NCBI RefSeq assembly: GCF_031458075.1
Contig: NZ_JAVDXT010000001.1
Span: forward strand, 806,001-870,000
Source: Rhodoferax_B ferrireducens_A
GTDB lineage: Bacteria > Pseudomonadota > Gammaproteobacteria > Burkholderiales > Burkholderiaceae_C
Reading direction: 5' to 3'
DNA length: 64,000 bases
The translations under genes were made by a program, and so were the position numbers. The notes under the pieces are model-generated. The model ran no database searches, had not been told where the DNA came from, and worked only from the letters and a program-made list of their open reading frames with translations. Position 1 is the first letter of the stretch. The number at the start of each line of letters is the position of its first letter. This document shows positions 35,120-43,694 of the stretch, piece by piece.

Positions 35120-35425
35120 TTGGCTGATCTTTTATCCAACCTGAGCCGTTTGGTGGTGCGGGTGTTGCTGGTGGCGATGGGCCTGGTGTTTTTTGCCAGC
35201 CTCTTGTGTGTGGTGCTGGTTTTGGCTGCGCTCTGGGGCGTGCGTGCCGCCTGGGCCAAGCTGACCGGCCAGCCGGTCAGCCCCTGGGTGATGCGGGTGA
35301 ACCCGGGCGCGGGCTGGAACCGGGCCTACCAGGCGGCCGACCGCTGGCGCCCCGGTGCGGGCCGGCCTGCGGCAAGCCGCGACCTGTCTGACGTGACCGA
35401 CGTGACGGTGAAAACCAAGCCCTGA
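35120..35425 (+). CDS. Small membrane protein of unknown function
   Basis: A 101-residue protein starts with TTG at 35120 behind a perfect GGAGG. It has one long hydrophobic region (residues ~10-42, LVVRVLLVAMGLVFFASLLCVVLVLAALW), probably one or two membrane passes, then a basic, Pro/Gly-rich cytoplasmic tail. It is divergent from cbpA. I do not recognise the family. The stop codon lies in a 6-bp hairpin (35423-35440). Confidence 0.7.
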   Translation: MADLLSNLSRLVVRVLLVAMGLVFFASLLCVVLVLAALWGVRAAWAKLTGQPVSPWVMRVNPGAGWNRAYQAADRWRPGAGRPAASRDLSDVTDVTVKTKP

Positions 35426-35440
35426 GGCTCTAGCGCCTCA
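35423..35440. terminator. Hairpin between convergent genes
   Basis: TGAGGC/GCCTCA stem with loop TCTAGC begins in the stop codon of the small membrane protein; it is followed by a second palindrome GCTAGC-CC-GCTAGC. Probably a weak bidirectional terminator between the membrane protein and the diguanylate cyclase gene. No U-run. Confidence 0.4.
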
Positions 35441-35452
35441 TCTGCTAGCCCG

Positions 35453-37339
35453 CTAGCGCTGGCTGGCGGCGGCTTCTTGGTGGGATGACTTGGTGGCGTA
35501 CATGGCGCGGTCGGCGGCGGCCAGCAATTGCTCGGCGCTGGAGCCGTCCACCGGGTAGATCGCCAGGCCTATGCTGGTGTCGATCTGCACCACATGGCCG
35601 CAGTCTAGGGTGATGGGGGTGGCCAGCGCCTCGCGGATCTTGCGGGCAATCGCCATCATGCTGGCGGCGCTGTTCACCGCGTCGAGGATCAGCACAAATT
35701 CATCGCCACCGACCCGCGCCACGGTGTCCACGCCGCGCACGGTGGAGGTCAGGCGCAGGGCGACCGACTGCAGCACGGTGTCGCCGGCGCCGTGGCCGTA
35801 TTCGTCATTCACCAGCTTGAAGCCGTCCAGATCCAGCATCAGCACCGCAAAGCCGTGCTGGTTGCGCTTGGCATGGGCCATGGCGACGGCCAGGCGGTCG
35901 TCCAGCAGCTTGCGGTTGGCCAGGCCGGTCAGCGCATCGTGGTTGGCTTGCAGGGCCAGCTGGTATTCGTTCTGCTGCAGTTGCTGGTTGGCCTGCTCGA
36001 GCGCCTGGGTGCGCTCCAGCACCCGGCCTTCCAGCTGGCGTTCGCTTTCGCGCAGGGTTTCCAGGGCCGCCTGTTCGGTTTCGTGCACCCGGGTCAGGGC
36101 TTTGCTGGCGTCGTTGCGGCTGATGCGGATGCGGTCGGCCAGCGACAGCGCCAACACCAGCATTTCCAGCGCCGAGCCTATGAGGATGGCGTTGACCACC
36201 AGCGGATGCGAGGGCAGCCAGCCCAGGTTGTGCGTGGTCTTGACCACAATGGCGACCACCAGCACCAGCCAGGCGCCCAGAAAGTAGCCTGCGCCGGGCT
36301 GGCGCCGCAGCAGGCTGTAGATGCCGGTGCCGGCAATGCTGACCGAGAACAGAATGCCGGCCAGGTTCAGCAGCCGGGCAGTCAGCTGGTAGGGCAGCAC
36401 CAGGGTGCCGACCGCGGTGATGGCAAATAGCCAGCCCAGGCCTTGCAGCCAACGGTCGAGCCGGCGTGCCTGGGCGGCGGTGTCCAGAAACAGGCGCGTG
36501 AACAGCAGGCCGAACAGGCCGGCCAGGGCGGCACTCGACAAGGTGGTGGCATTGCCCCATTGCGGATGGGTGGGCCAGAGGAATTCGGCGCCAAAGCCGG
36601 TCAGCCCCAGCTGGGTCAGGCCCATGCCGGCCGCAAAGCCGATGTAGGCCAGGTACAGCTTTTCGCGGATCGAGATGAACAGCAGCAGGTTGTACAGCAC
36701 CAGGCCGGCCAGCAGTCCAAAGTACACGCCGAGTGCGGTGTAGCTGCCGTGGTCGTCCTGGGCCAGTGCGTCCGGCTGCCAAAGCCGCAGCGGAATCGAC
36801 AACGTGCCTTCGGACGTCACACGCAGGTACAGGGTGCTGCTGCTGTCGGGGCGCAGCTGCAGTGGGAACACATGGTTGCGGTGGCTCAGTGGCCGGTCGG
36901 TGAACGGCAACTGGTCGCCCGCGACCTGGCGCAGGAAGCCACCGCCGTCTTGCGGCGTGAACAGCTCTACCTGGTCAAGCGAGGGAAAGGCCACTTCCAG
37001 CAGCCAGGCTGCGGGTGTGCTGGCCTGGGTCTGCAGATGGATGCGCAGCCAGATGGCCGATTGGGTCAGGCCAAAATTGCTGGCATTGCCATGGCTGGCC
37101 AAGGGGGTGAAGCGCTGCTGGGTGTCGGCTTGCAGGACTTGTTCCAGCACCAGGCTGCGGCCCGGGTCTTCGAGCATCTGCACGCCAGGGCCGAGCAGGT
37201 ACTCCGGTGCGTTGCCGACGCTGGTGGCCGCCTGCGCCGCAGCCGGTGCATGGAACAGGGAAACCAGGGCCAGCAGGCCGGCCATCGCCATCCAGCCCAG
37301 CCAGGTGCGCAGCAGGGCCGTAGGTGTGGAAAAGCGCAT
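35453..37339 (-). CDS. 7TM-DISM diguanylate cyclase
   Basis: The 628-residue receptor has a signal peptide, a periplasmic 7TMR-DISM extracellular domain (residues ~45-190; FGLTQSAIWLRIHL, WLLEVAFPSLDQVELF), seven membrane helices (~205-400), a coiled coil (ESERQLEGRVLERTQALEQANQQLQQNEYQ; ~420-460) and a GGDEF domain (DALTGLANRKLLDDRL, MLDLDGFKLVNDEYGHGAGD, RVGGDEFVLIL). The catalytic GGDEF is intact, so it should make c-di-GMP in response to an extracytoplasmic, perhaps carbohydrate, signal. No I-site RxxD is evident before GGDEF. Confidence 0.93.
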   Translation of the reverse strand: MRFSTPTALLRTWLGWMAMAGLLALVSLFHAPAAAQAATSVGNAPEYLLGPGVQMLEDPGRSLVLEQVLQADTQQRFTPLASHGNASNFGLTQSAIWLRIHLQTQASTPAAWLLEVAFPSLDQVELFTPQDGGGFLRQVAGDQLPFTDRPLSHRNHVFPLQLRPDSSSTLYLRVTSEGTLSIPLRLWQPDALAQDDHGSYTALGVYFGLLAGLVLYNLLLFISIREKLYLAYIGFAAGMGLTQLGLTGFGAEFLWPTHPQWGNATTLSSAALAGLFGLLFTRLFLDTAAQARRLDRWLQGLGWLFAITAVGTLVLPYQLTARLLNLAGILFSVSIAGTGIYSLLRRQPGAGYFLGAWLVLVVAIVVKTTHNLGWLPSHPLVVNAILIGSALEMLVLALSLADRIRISRNDASKALTRVHETEQAALETLRESERQLEGRVLERTQALEQANQQLQQNEYQLALQANHDALTGLANRKLLDDRLAVAMAHAKRNQHGFAVLMLDLDGFKLVNDEYGHGAGDTVLQSVALRLTSTVRGVDTVARVGGDEFVLILDAVNSAASMMAIARKIREALATPITLDCGHVVQIDTSIGLAIYPVDGSSAEQLLAAADRAMYATKSSHQEAAASQR

Positions 37340-37460
37340 GGTGGCGGTCAGAACGCGGCCGTCTGTATCAGCTGCACCATAGCTTGCGGGAGATGGGCCG
37401 GGAGCGCGGGGCAGGGTGGTATCGCATTAGTCATACAGGTTGGTTCGGCAAATAATCTGA

Positions 37461-37516
37461 TTTGCTATTGATACTGTAGCTGCTTGCGCATGCTGAATAT
37501 GCGCCAGCGGCCTAAA
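37461..37516 (+). repeat. Dispersed intergenic repeat, copy 3
   Basis: TTTGCTATTGATACTGTAGCTGCTTGCGCA-(N)-ATGCGCCAGCGG: the best-preserved copy. It lies in the 212-bp region between the diguanylate cyclase start and the end of the Bug-protein gene; both genes are leftward. Confidence 0.75.
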
Positions 37517-37551
37517 TGCTTTGTAAGAATATGCTACACCCGGACCTTGCC

Positions 37552-38532
37552 TCAGTCCACTTGGGCACCCGAGTTTTTCACTACTTTTGCGTACTTGCTG
37601 CGCTCGCTGGCCATGAAGGCGCCAAACGCGTCCGGCGTGGTGGGCACAGGCTCGGCCAGCAGGCTGGCGAAGCGGGCATGGGTGTCGGGCGACTGCAGTG
37701 CGCTGACAAATGCCTGGTTCAGCCGGGCCAGCGTGTCCTTGGGTGTGCCCACGGGGGCGACCAGGCCCCACCAGGTGTCGATGGCAAAGCCGCGCAAGGT
37801 GTCGGCCATCGGCGGCACATCGGGCAGGAAGCTGCTGCGCTGCAGCGTGGTGACGGCAATCGCCTTCAGCTTGCCGGCGCGGATGTTGGGGGCTGCGGTG
37901 GCCAGGTTGTCAAAGTTGAAATCGACCTGGCCCGACAACAAGGCCAGCTGGGCCGGGTTGCCGCCGTTGTAAGGGATGTGCACCGCAAAAATGCCGGCCT
38001 GGGCCTTGAACATCTCACCCGCCAGGTGGCCGGCACTGCCATTGCCGCCCGAGGCAAAGTTCAGCTTGCCGGGATTGGCCTTGGCGTAGCGCACCAGATC
38101 GACCAGGGTGTTGATGTTCAGGCGCTTGGCGGTGTCAGCATTCATGACCAGCACATTCGGCACGCGCAGAATCTGGGTGATGGGCGCGAAGTCGGTGGCG
38201 GCGTTGTACGGCATCTTGCGGTACAGCCAGGGGTTCACCGCGTGGGTGGCGGTGGCAGCGATGCCGATGGTCAGGCCGTCGGGCGCGGCCTTGGCCACAA
38301 GGTCGGCGCCGATGTTGCCGCCGGCGCCGGGCTTGTTGTCGATGATCACCGGCCCCAGCGTGTCCTTGACCTTTTCGGCCAGGATGCGCGCGGTAGCGTC
38401 GATGGGGCCGCCGGCCGCATAGGGCACGACCAGGCGGATCGGGGCGCCGGTCTGGGCGCTGGCATTCCAGGGCAGCAGGGCGACGGCGAACAGGGCGGGG
38501 AGAAGGGTGGGGAAGAGGTTTCTGCGTTGCAT
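37552..38532 (-). CDS. Bug-family (TctC-type) periplasmic solute-binding protein
   Basis: The 326-residue exported protein has a signal peptide (cleavage near ASA-Q) and the tripartite tricarboxylate receptor hallmarks: PIRLVVPYAAGGPIDATAR, VIIDNKPGAGGNIGADLVAKA, YNAATDFAPIT, SGGNGSAGHLAGEMF, PYNGGNPAQLALLSGQVD. Bug proteins bind carboxylates, amino acids or nicotinate. No TctA/TctB genes are adjacent, so it is one of the many orphan Bug receptors typical of Comamonadaceae and Bordetella. Ligand unknown. Confidence 0.93.
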   Translation of the reverse strand: MQRRNLFPTLLPALFAVALLPWNASAQTGAPIRLVVPYAAGGPIDATARILAEKVKDTLGPVIIDNKPGAGGNIGADLVAKAAPDGLTIGIAATATHAVNPWLYRKMPYNAATDFAPITQILRVPNVLVMNADTAKRLNINTLVDLVRYAKANPGKLNFASGGNGSAGHLAGEMFKAQAGIFAVHIPYNGGNPAQLALLSGQVDFNFDNLATAAPNIRAGKLKAIAVTTLQRSSFLPDVPPMADTLRGFAIDTWWGLVAPVGTPKDTLARLNQAFVSALQSPDTHARFASLLAEPVPTTPDAFGAFMASERSKYAKVVKNSGAQVD

Positions 38533-38683
38533 GCGGGCATTGTGGCGCAGGATTACAAAACTTTGCAGACACTTACGTCTGTCTGTTGCAGGGCAGCGGG
38601 CGTTGCATAGCTATGGAAATAAACACTCCATGCAGCCCTGCCATCCGTATGCATTTACCCACCGTTACCTTCCAGGAGCTACC

Positions 38684-38950
38684 ATGCAAGCCAAGACCCT
38701 GATTGCCGCCCTCGCTTTGACCGCTGCCAGCGCCGCCAGTTTTGCCCAAGCCCCGGCCGTTACGGCCGCAGTGGAATCTGCAAAGCCTACGCATCTGAAG
38801 GCGGTCGTCCATCCTGCCAAACATGTACACCGGGTTACCGCCAAAAAGGTGGTGAAGCACCACGTCAAAGTGGCGCACCAGCCGGTGCGCTCGGCGCATG
38901 TCCACACCAGCCATGTAGTTCATACCCACAAGTTGGCCCACACCGTTTAA
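38684..38950 (+). CDS. Exported histidine/lysine-rich small protein
   Basis: An 88-residue product with signal peptide (residues 1-21, cleavage SFA-Q). The mature 67 residues contain 13 histidines, many in HxH or HH pairs (HVHR, KHHVK, HVHTSH, HTHK), plus many Lys and Val and no Cys or Asp. A clear AGGAG precedes the ATG. The pattern suggests metal binding or a cationic envelope peptide; I recognise no named family. It is flanked by the orphan Bug gene (divergent) and the ABC-importer operon (convergent). Confidence 0.75.
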   Translation: MQAKTLIAALALTAASAASFAQAPAVTAAVESAKPTHLKAVVHPAKHVHRVTAKKVVKHHVKVAHQPVRSAHVHTSHVVHTHKLAHTV

Positions 38951-39014
38951 CTACCAGCCGAAGCGGACCGACCTTGCTGCAAAACCAGGTTGGCCGCTCC
39001 CAGGTTGGGAATAT

Positions 39015-39944
39015 TTACTTCACTGCAAAGAGGGTAGAGCGATCGGTGTTGAGCGCCACGGCTGCGACGGCCAGCACGCCGTAGACGATGGGTTCGTATG
39101 CGGGGTCGATGCCGATCGCGGCGATGCCGATGCGCAGTACCGTAACCGTCAATACGCCAATCAAGGTGCGGGCGAATCCGCCCACACCGCCGGTCATGGC
39201 TGTGCCGCCGATCAGGACTGCAGTGATGCTGGGTAGCAGTAGGCTGTCGGCAATCGACGGGCTGCCGCTGTAGGTGCGCGCCGCCATCGTCATGCCGGCC
39301 AGCCCTGAAAACAGTCCACTCACTGCGAAGGCGAAAATCTTCACCCGTCCCACACGGATGCCGGAGAGAATGGCCACTTTCGGGTTCAAGCCAATCGCGT
39401 AAACGGTACGCCCGAGCGGTAAGCGATGCATCAACGTAGCCAGCACGCCGAGCGCTGTAGCTGCGAATGCGAATGCATGGGGGACGCCAAAGCTGTTGCC
39501 ATCCAGCCAGCCGATGGCGGAATAACCGGCACTGATGGGGACGCTGGTGTGGGCAATCGCCAGCGCAATGCCGGACCACAAACCGAGTCCGGCGAGCGTG
39601 ACGATGACCGAGGGCAGTTGCGCACGTGCGTGCAGAAACCCCTGTGCAGCACCGAGCAGGCTACTCAGGGCGAGTGCGCCCAGCACCACACCGGCCCCCA
39701 GTGTCGGCAACGTGAGCGCGATCCACACCGACACCAGCGCGGCGAGCGCGGCCATCGACAGATCAATACCGCCGAGTAAAAGCACCAGGGTCTGACCGGT
39801 GGCCAGCAGCAGGATTACGCTGGATTCCCCCGCCAGCAGGCTGAGGTTGTCAAGCGAAAGAAAAGACGGCTCCACCGTGCCCACGGTAGCGACAAGAGCG
39901 AGCAGAACACCCAGTGGGAAGAACGGTCGGATGGCGCGTCGCAT
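39015..39944 (-). CDS. Sugar-type ABC transporter permease (RbsC-like)
   Basis: The 309-residue polytopic protein (about ten hydrophobic segments) carries the branched-chain/ribose permease fold: ATGQTLVLLLGGIDLSMAAL, PSVIVTLAGLGLW, FAVSGLFSGLAGMTMAARTYSGSP and ITAVLIGGTAMTGGVGG. It would form the channel with the second permease at 41457. Last gene of the operon, 1 bp after the ATPase. Confidence 0.92.
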   Translation of the reverse strand: MRRAIRPFFPLGVLLALVATVGTVEPSFLSLDNLSLLAGESSVILLLATGQTLVLLLGGIDLSMAALAALVSVWIALTLPTLGAGVVLGALALSSLLGAAQGFLHARAQLPSVIVTLAGLGLWSGIALAIAHTSVPISAGYSAIGWLDGNSFGVPHAFAFAATALGVLATLMHRLPLGRTVYAIGLNPKVAILSGIRVGRVKIFAFAVSGLFSGLAGMTMAARTYSGSPSIADSLLLPSITAVLIGGTAMTGGVGGFARTLIGVLTVTVLRIGIAAIGIDPAYEPIVYGVLAVAAVALNTDRSTLFAVK

Positions 39945-39945
39945 G

Positions 39946-41460
39946 CTAGGTCATCCGCTCCAGAATCTGAAGTTCGGATGGCTTCGTTGTGGCTGCGGGG
40001 AAATGGCCAGAAACCACGCCGTCTTTCATCACAATGATGCTGTCGCTCAGTGTGATCAACTCTTCGTAAGTATCGGCAATCAGCAAAATGCCGATCCCAC
40101 TTTGGGCGAGTTCGCGGATCAGAAGTGTGATGTCCCTCTGGGCACCCACATCCAGTCCCCGCAATGGATGGTCCAGGATCAGAATTTTGGGCGCGCCTGC
40201 AACCAGCCACTTGGCAAGCACGACTTTTTGCTGGTTGCCCCCGCTGAGATGCTGGGCCGGGGTTGCCGCCGCGCCGGGTGTGATGTGCAACTGCTTGATC
40301 CAATGGGTGACCAAGGCTTTCTCGCGGGCATGGTCTAGAAATGGACCGCGACACAAACCGCCGAGATGGACCAGTGTCATGTTTTCCAGAATGCTCAGAC
40401 CGGCGACGATACCTTCTATACGGCGTTCAGCCGGTACATACCCGATTCCAAGCCGGACCGCATCGGCAGGTTCGCCAAGTTGAAGAGTCTGTCCATCGAG
40501 CACGATCTCGCCGCTATCGGGCGGTTCGATACCGAATAGCGCGCGGCACAGGCTTTCACGCCCAGATCCGGCCACGCCGGCGATGCCGAGTATTTCTCCG
40601 CTCGACAGATCAAAGTTGATGTCGCGGTAGCTAGGGAGGCGGCAGAGGGCGCGGACGCTCAGACCGGATTTTGTTTTGGGGTGCGGGGATTCCCCGGGAT
40701 CAGAGCGGGCGACACCGAGTTTGTGCCCGAACATGTGCTGCTGCAGATCGGCGATGCCGAAGTTTGCCCGATCACGTTGCGCCACGCAGCGGCCTTCACT
40801 CAGTACGTAAATACGGTCGCAGACGCGTAGCGCCTCATCCAGCCGGTGGGTGACGAACAACACCGAGGAGCGCCCGCGCAGGCGTTCGATCTGCTCCAGG
40901 ACCGCCTCGATGTGCGCTGCGTCCAGCATCGAAGTGGGCTCATCCAGCAAGATGACCGGTTCGTTATGTGAGCGCTCCTCGATAGCCAGAACTTTCGCCA
41001 GTTCGACTACTTGCTGTTCGGCGAAAGACAAGCTGTCGGTTCGCGCCGACGGTGAAATGCGGGAGCCGAGTTTGCCGAGTTGCACCGCAGCCAGCGCGCG
41101 TAGCGCCTTCCAGTCGTAGAAGCCGGCGCGTAGCGCAGCATCTTCGTGGCCCAGCATGATGTTCTCCGCGACGCTTAGATTGGGCAGCAGCGACAACTCC
41201 TGGAACACCATACCAATGCCGGCTTTGGCTGCGTCGGCAACCCCTTTCAGTTTGAGTATCTCGCCACGTAACGTGATGCGACCGGAGTCGGGTTGGCACA
41301 GACCACTCAGCACTTTCAGTAACGTCGATTTGCCGGAGCCGTTGGCGCCGATAAGTCCAACTACTTCGCTTGCCCGGATTTCGATGGATACGTCGTTCAG
41401 CGCGCGGATACCGCCGAAACTCTTGCTCACCTGCTCTACGCGCAGCACGGGGTGCGTCAC
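39946..41460 (-). CDS. Sugar-type ABC transporter ATPase with two NBDs (RbsA/MglA-like)
   Basis: The 504-residue double ATPase is typical of ribose/galactose importers. NBD1 has Walker A GANGSGKST, signature LSFAEQQ and Walker B VILLDEPTS. NBD2 has a degenerate Walker A GVAGSGRES (usual for this group), signature LSGGNQQK, but Walker B reads ILILDHPLRGLD, with His in place of the catalytic Glu. So only one hydrolysis site is likely to be canonical. Four-base overlap with the upstream permease (41457-41460). Confidence 0.93.
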   Translation of the reverse strand: MTHPVLRVEQVSKSFGGIRALNDVSIEIRASEVVGLIGANGSGKSTLLKVLSGLCQPDSGRITLRGEILKLKGVADAAKAGIGMVFQELSLLPNLSVAENIMLGHEDAALRAGFYDWKALRALAAVQLGKLGSRISPSARTDSLSFAEQQVVELAKVLAIEERSHNEPVILLDEPTSMLDAAHIEAVLEQIERLRGRSSVLFVTHRLDEALRVCDRIYVLSEGRCVAQRDRANFGIADLQQHMFGHKLGVARSDPGESPHPKTKSGLSVRALCRLPSYRDINFDLSSGEILGIAGVAGSGRESLCRALFGIEPPDSGEIVLDGQTLQLGEPADAVRLGIGYVPAERRIEGIVAGLSILENMTLVHLGGLCRGPFLDHAREKALVTHWIKQLHITPGAAATPAQHLSGGNQQKVVLAKWLVAGAPKILILDHPLRGLDVGAQRDITLLIRELAQSGIGILLIADTYEELITLSDSIIVMKDGVVSGHFPAATTKPSELQILERMT

Positions 41461-42440
41461 CGGACAATCCGCAGGGGGCTGCGCAGGCGCCAGGTTGCCA
41501 GCAGTGACGCAGACAGAATGATGGCGCCTTCGACTGCCTTCTGCAGGTCGGGTGTGATGCCGACGAAGATCATTCCATTCGCCAGCACGGCCAGTATCAG
41601 CGTTCCCAGCGCCGATTGCAGTATGCCGCCGCGGCCTCCGCTTAGCGAAGTTCCACCGATCACCACGGCGGTGATCGTGGACAACATCTGCCCCAGGCCG
41701 ATGTCGACATGACCGAGGCCAATCCGTGCAGACCCCAGAACGCCGGCCAGGCCGGCCAATAGGCCGGAAACGGCAAATGCCGCCACTTTGTAGCGATCGA
41801 CTGGCAGGCCGGAAAGGCGTGCCAGTTCTTCTCCTCCGCCAATTGCCAGGCTGTAGCGTCCAAAGCGCGTGTAATTCTGCAGTACATAACCGAATGCCAG
41901 CACCACGATGGCGACCAGTGCCAGGTTCGATACCGCCCAGGTCCTGCCGAGACCGAAGCTGCGGAACGATTGCTCCTGGATCAGCGGTGGCTGGCCACCG
42001 GACACCAGCATCGCCAGTCCAAAGGCGACCGACCAGGCGCCCAGCGTAGCCATGAAAGAAGGTACGCGCAGTCGCGTGACCAGCAGGCCATTCAAAAAGC
42101 CGATAAGTAGGCCCGGCAGCAAGGCCAGCGCGATGCCCAGTGACCCAAGATTGAGCCCGCTGCGGCTATTGAGGATCAGCATTGCGACCGTCAGCGAGCA
42201 AGCCGCCATGACGCCTTCGATTGACAAATCGATCGATCCCTGCAGCACCACAAATGTCATCCCGACTGCCAGGATCAGTGGAATGGCTGCGCGGTCCGCA
42301 ATCACTTGCAAATTTTCCAGCGTAGCGAAGCGTGGCTCGACCAGGCTAAAGCCGAGACACAAGATGGTCAGCGCGAGGCCGGGTCCCCAGAGCTGCCAAT
42401 GGGTGAGCCTCAAAATGCCTTGCCGGTGCTGCGGCTCCAT
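41457..42440 (-). CDS. Sugar-type ABC transporter permease (RbsC-like), second
   Basis: About 327 residues, with MTFVVLQGSIDLSIEGVMAA, VPSFMATLGAWSVAFGLAML and TITAVVIGGTSLSGGRGG of the BPD_transp_2 family. Having two different permeases implies a heterodimeric channel. Start taken at ATG 42440 (MEPQHRQG), overlapping the binding-protein gene by 31 bp; an ATG at 42458 gives six more residues. Neither has a strong ribosome site, so coupled translation is probable. Confidence 0.9.
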   Translation of the reverse strand: MEPQHRQGILRLTHWQLWGPGLALTILCLGFSLVEPRFATLENLQVIADRAAIPLILAVGMTFVVLQGSIDLSIEGVMAACSLTVAMLILNSRSGLNLGSLGIALALLPGLLIGFLNGLLVTRLRVPSFMATLGAWSVAFGLAMLVSGGQPPLIQEQSFRSFGLGRTWAVSNLALVAIVVLAFGYVLQNYTRFGRYSLAIGGGEELARLSGLPVDRYKVAAFAVSGLLAGLAGVLGSARIGLGHVDIGLGQMLSTITAVVIGGTSLSGGRGGILQSALGTLILAVLANGMIFVGITPDLQKAVEGAIILSASLLATWRLRSPLRIVR

Positions 42441-43486
42441 AAATTGGCGCAATCCCATTCTGGCGCGTAAGCCGATGCTTGCGGGTCACCGCGAAACTGC
42501 CCAGCATTAGCTTTGGTGATGATCTGTAGCTTCAGGTAAAACTCGCGCCGCTCCTTTGGCCAGGTCTTTGGCAGCGGCACCTGTCCGGTGAGCACGCACA
42601 CCCCCATCGCCAAGCCGATGCTGCCTTGGTAATAGGCATCGCTCGATACCGTGGCGCTCATCTCTCCTTTGGCGATGGCGTCGATTGCCTCCGGAATGCC
42701 ATCCACTCCGACCACGGGAATCTTGCCGGCCAAGCCCACTGCGCGCAAGGCTTCGAGTGCTCCCAGGGCCATATCGTCATTGGCTGCCCACACCGCCTTG
42801 ATCTGGGTGCCGTATTTGGCCAGCCAGGTCTGCATGACCGGAAAGGCTGCCGTGCGGTCCCAATTGGCAGTCTGCTGATCCAGAAGCTGGATGCCTGGTT
42901 GGTCTTTCAGCACCTGCTGCAAGCCGGCAAAGCGTTTGCGTGCGGGATCGGTATCGAGCCGACCCTGCAGGGCTACGATGCCGCCTTTGCCTCCGATCGC
43001 GTCGACCAGAATTTTCGATATCGCCACGCCGGCATCGAGGCTGTTGACCGCCACATGCGCAACCCATTGCGGGTTGCTGTCAAACGGATGCAGTCCCTCA
43101 CCATGCGCCCAATGCGTGACGATCCAGACGCCGGACCGATTGGCGGTGTCGACCATAGGCTTGATGACAGGATCGGAATTCGGTTCGACATTGAAGATCG
43201 TGCATTTGGGGTTGGTGCTCAAAATGCCCCGCATCAGCGATACCTGCTTGTCGGAATCGCCTTGGTTGAGCTGCAGCACGTAGCGCTGCTCGAGCCCCGC
43301 CCATTGTGCAAACAGGCGGCCGCCTTTATCCAGATTGGCGTGATAAGGTTGCGCGATCTCGCGCATCGAATTGACCAACCGGATTTGCGATTTTTCGCAA
43401 AGTGGCGCTGCCTCAGCAATTTGTGCACCAAACGCGGACAGTACGCTGATGGCCAACGTTGAAATTTTCTTCATGACGTGCTTCAT
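42410..43486 (-). CDS. Periplasmic sugar-type substrate-binding protein
   Basis: About 358 residues with signal peptide (KKISTLAISVLSAFGAQIAEA) and a type-I periplasmic-binding fold (Peripla_BP_4/YtfQ-like): FNVEPNSDPVIKPMVDTANRSG, GKGGIVALQGRLDTDPARKRFAGL, AVWAANDDMALGALEALRA and VVGVDGIPEAIDAI. Ligand probably a sugar or polyol. Start at ATG 43486 (MKHVMKKIS) is preferred; ATGs at 43501 and 43474 are also possible. First gene of the importer operon, divergent from the giant kinase with a 208-bp shared regulatory region. Confidence 0.9.
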   Translation of the reverse strand: MKHVMKKISTLAISVLSAFGAQIAEAAPLCEKSQIRLVNSMREIAQPYHANLDKGGRLFAQWAGLEQRYVLQLNQGDSDKQVSLMRGILSTNPKCTIFNVEPNSDPVIKPMVDTANRSGVWIVTHWAHGEGLHPFDSNPQWVAHVAVNSLDAGVAISKILVDAIGGKGGIVALQGRLDTDPARKRFAGLQQVLKDQPGIQLLDQQTANWDRTAAFPVMQTWLAKYGTQIKAVWAANDDMALGALEALRAVGLAGKIPVVGVDGIPEAIDAIAKGEMSATVSSDAYYQGSIGLAMGVCVLTGQVPLPKTWPKERREFYLKLQIITKANAGQFRGDPQASAYAPEWDCANLWSRSTGKAF

Positions 43487-43694
43487 ATTGGTTGTTCTCA
43501 TCCATCTGTCAATGCGAAGGAAATACCACTGTTGCTCGCGTTCGATGGTGCGGCATGTCCGCCGATCCGTCAATCCAGGCATCCAATTTTTGGCAGGCAT
43601 CCACGATTGCGACGCTGTGCTGAAACTGACATACTAGCCTCGTCAAATCCTCTCTAAAAGGCGGATTTTCGTTGCGCCCGTCGTTCCGGACAAG

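Noticed and set aside
35047..35259. Basic 70-residue open frame (MAQAARTPQSAAKT...) leftward across the small membrane protein gene
   Set aside because: It looks like a small basic protein, but it covers the start and the GGAGG site of the + strand gene, and its composition is what the reverse strand of a hydrophobic segment gives.
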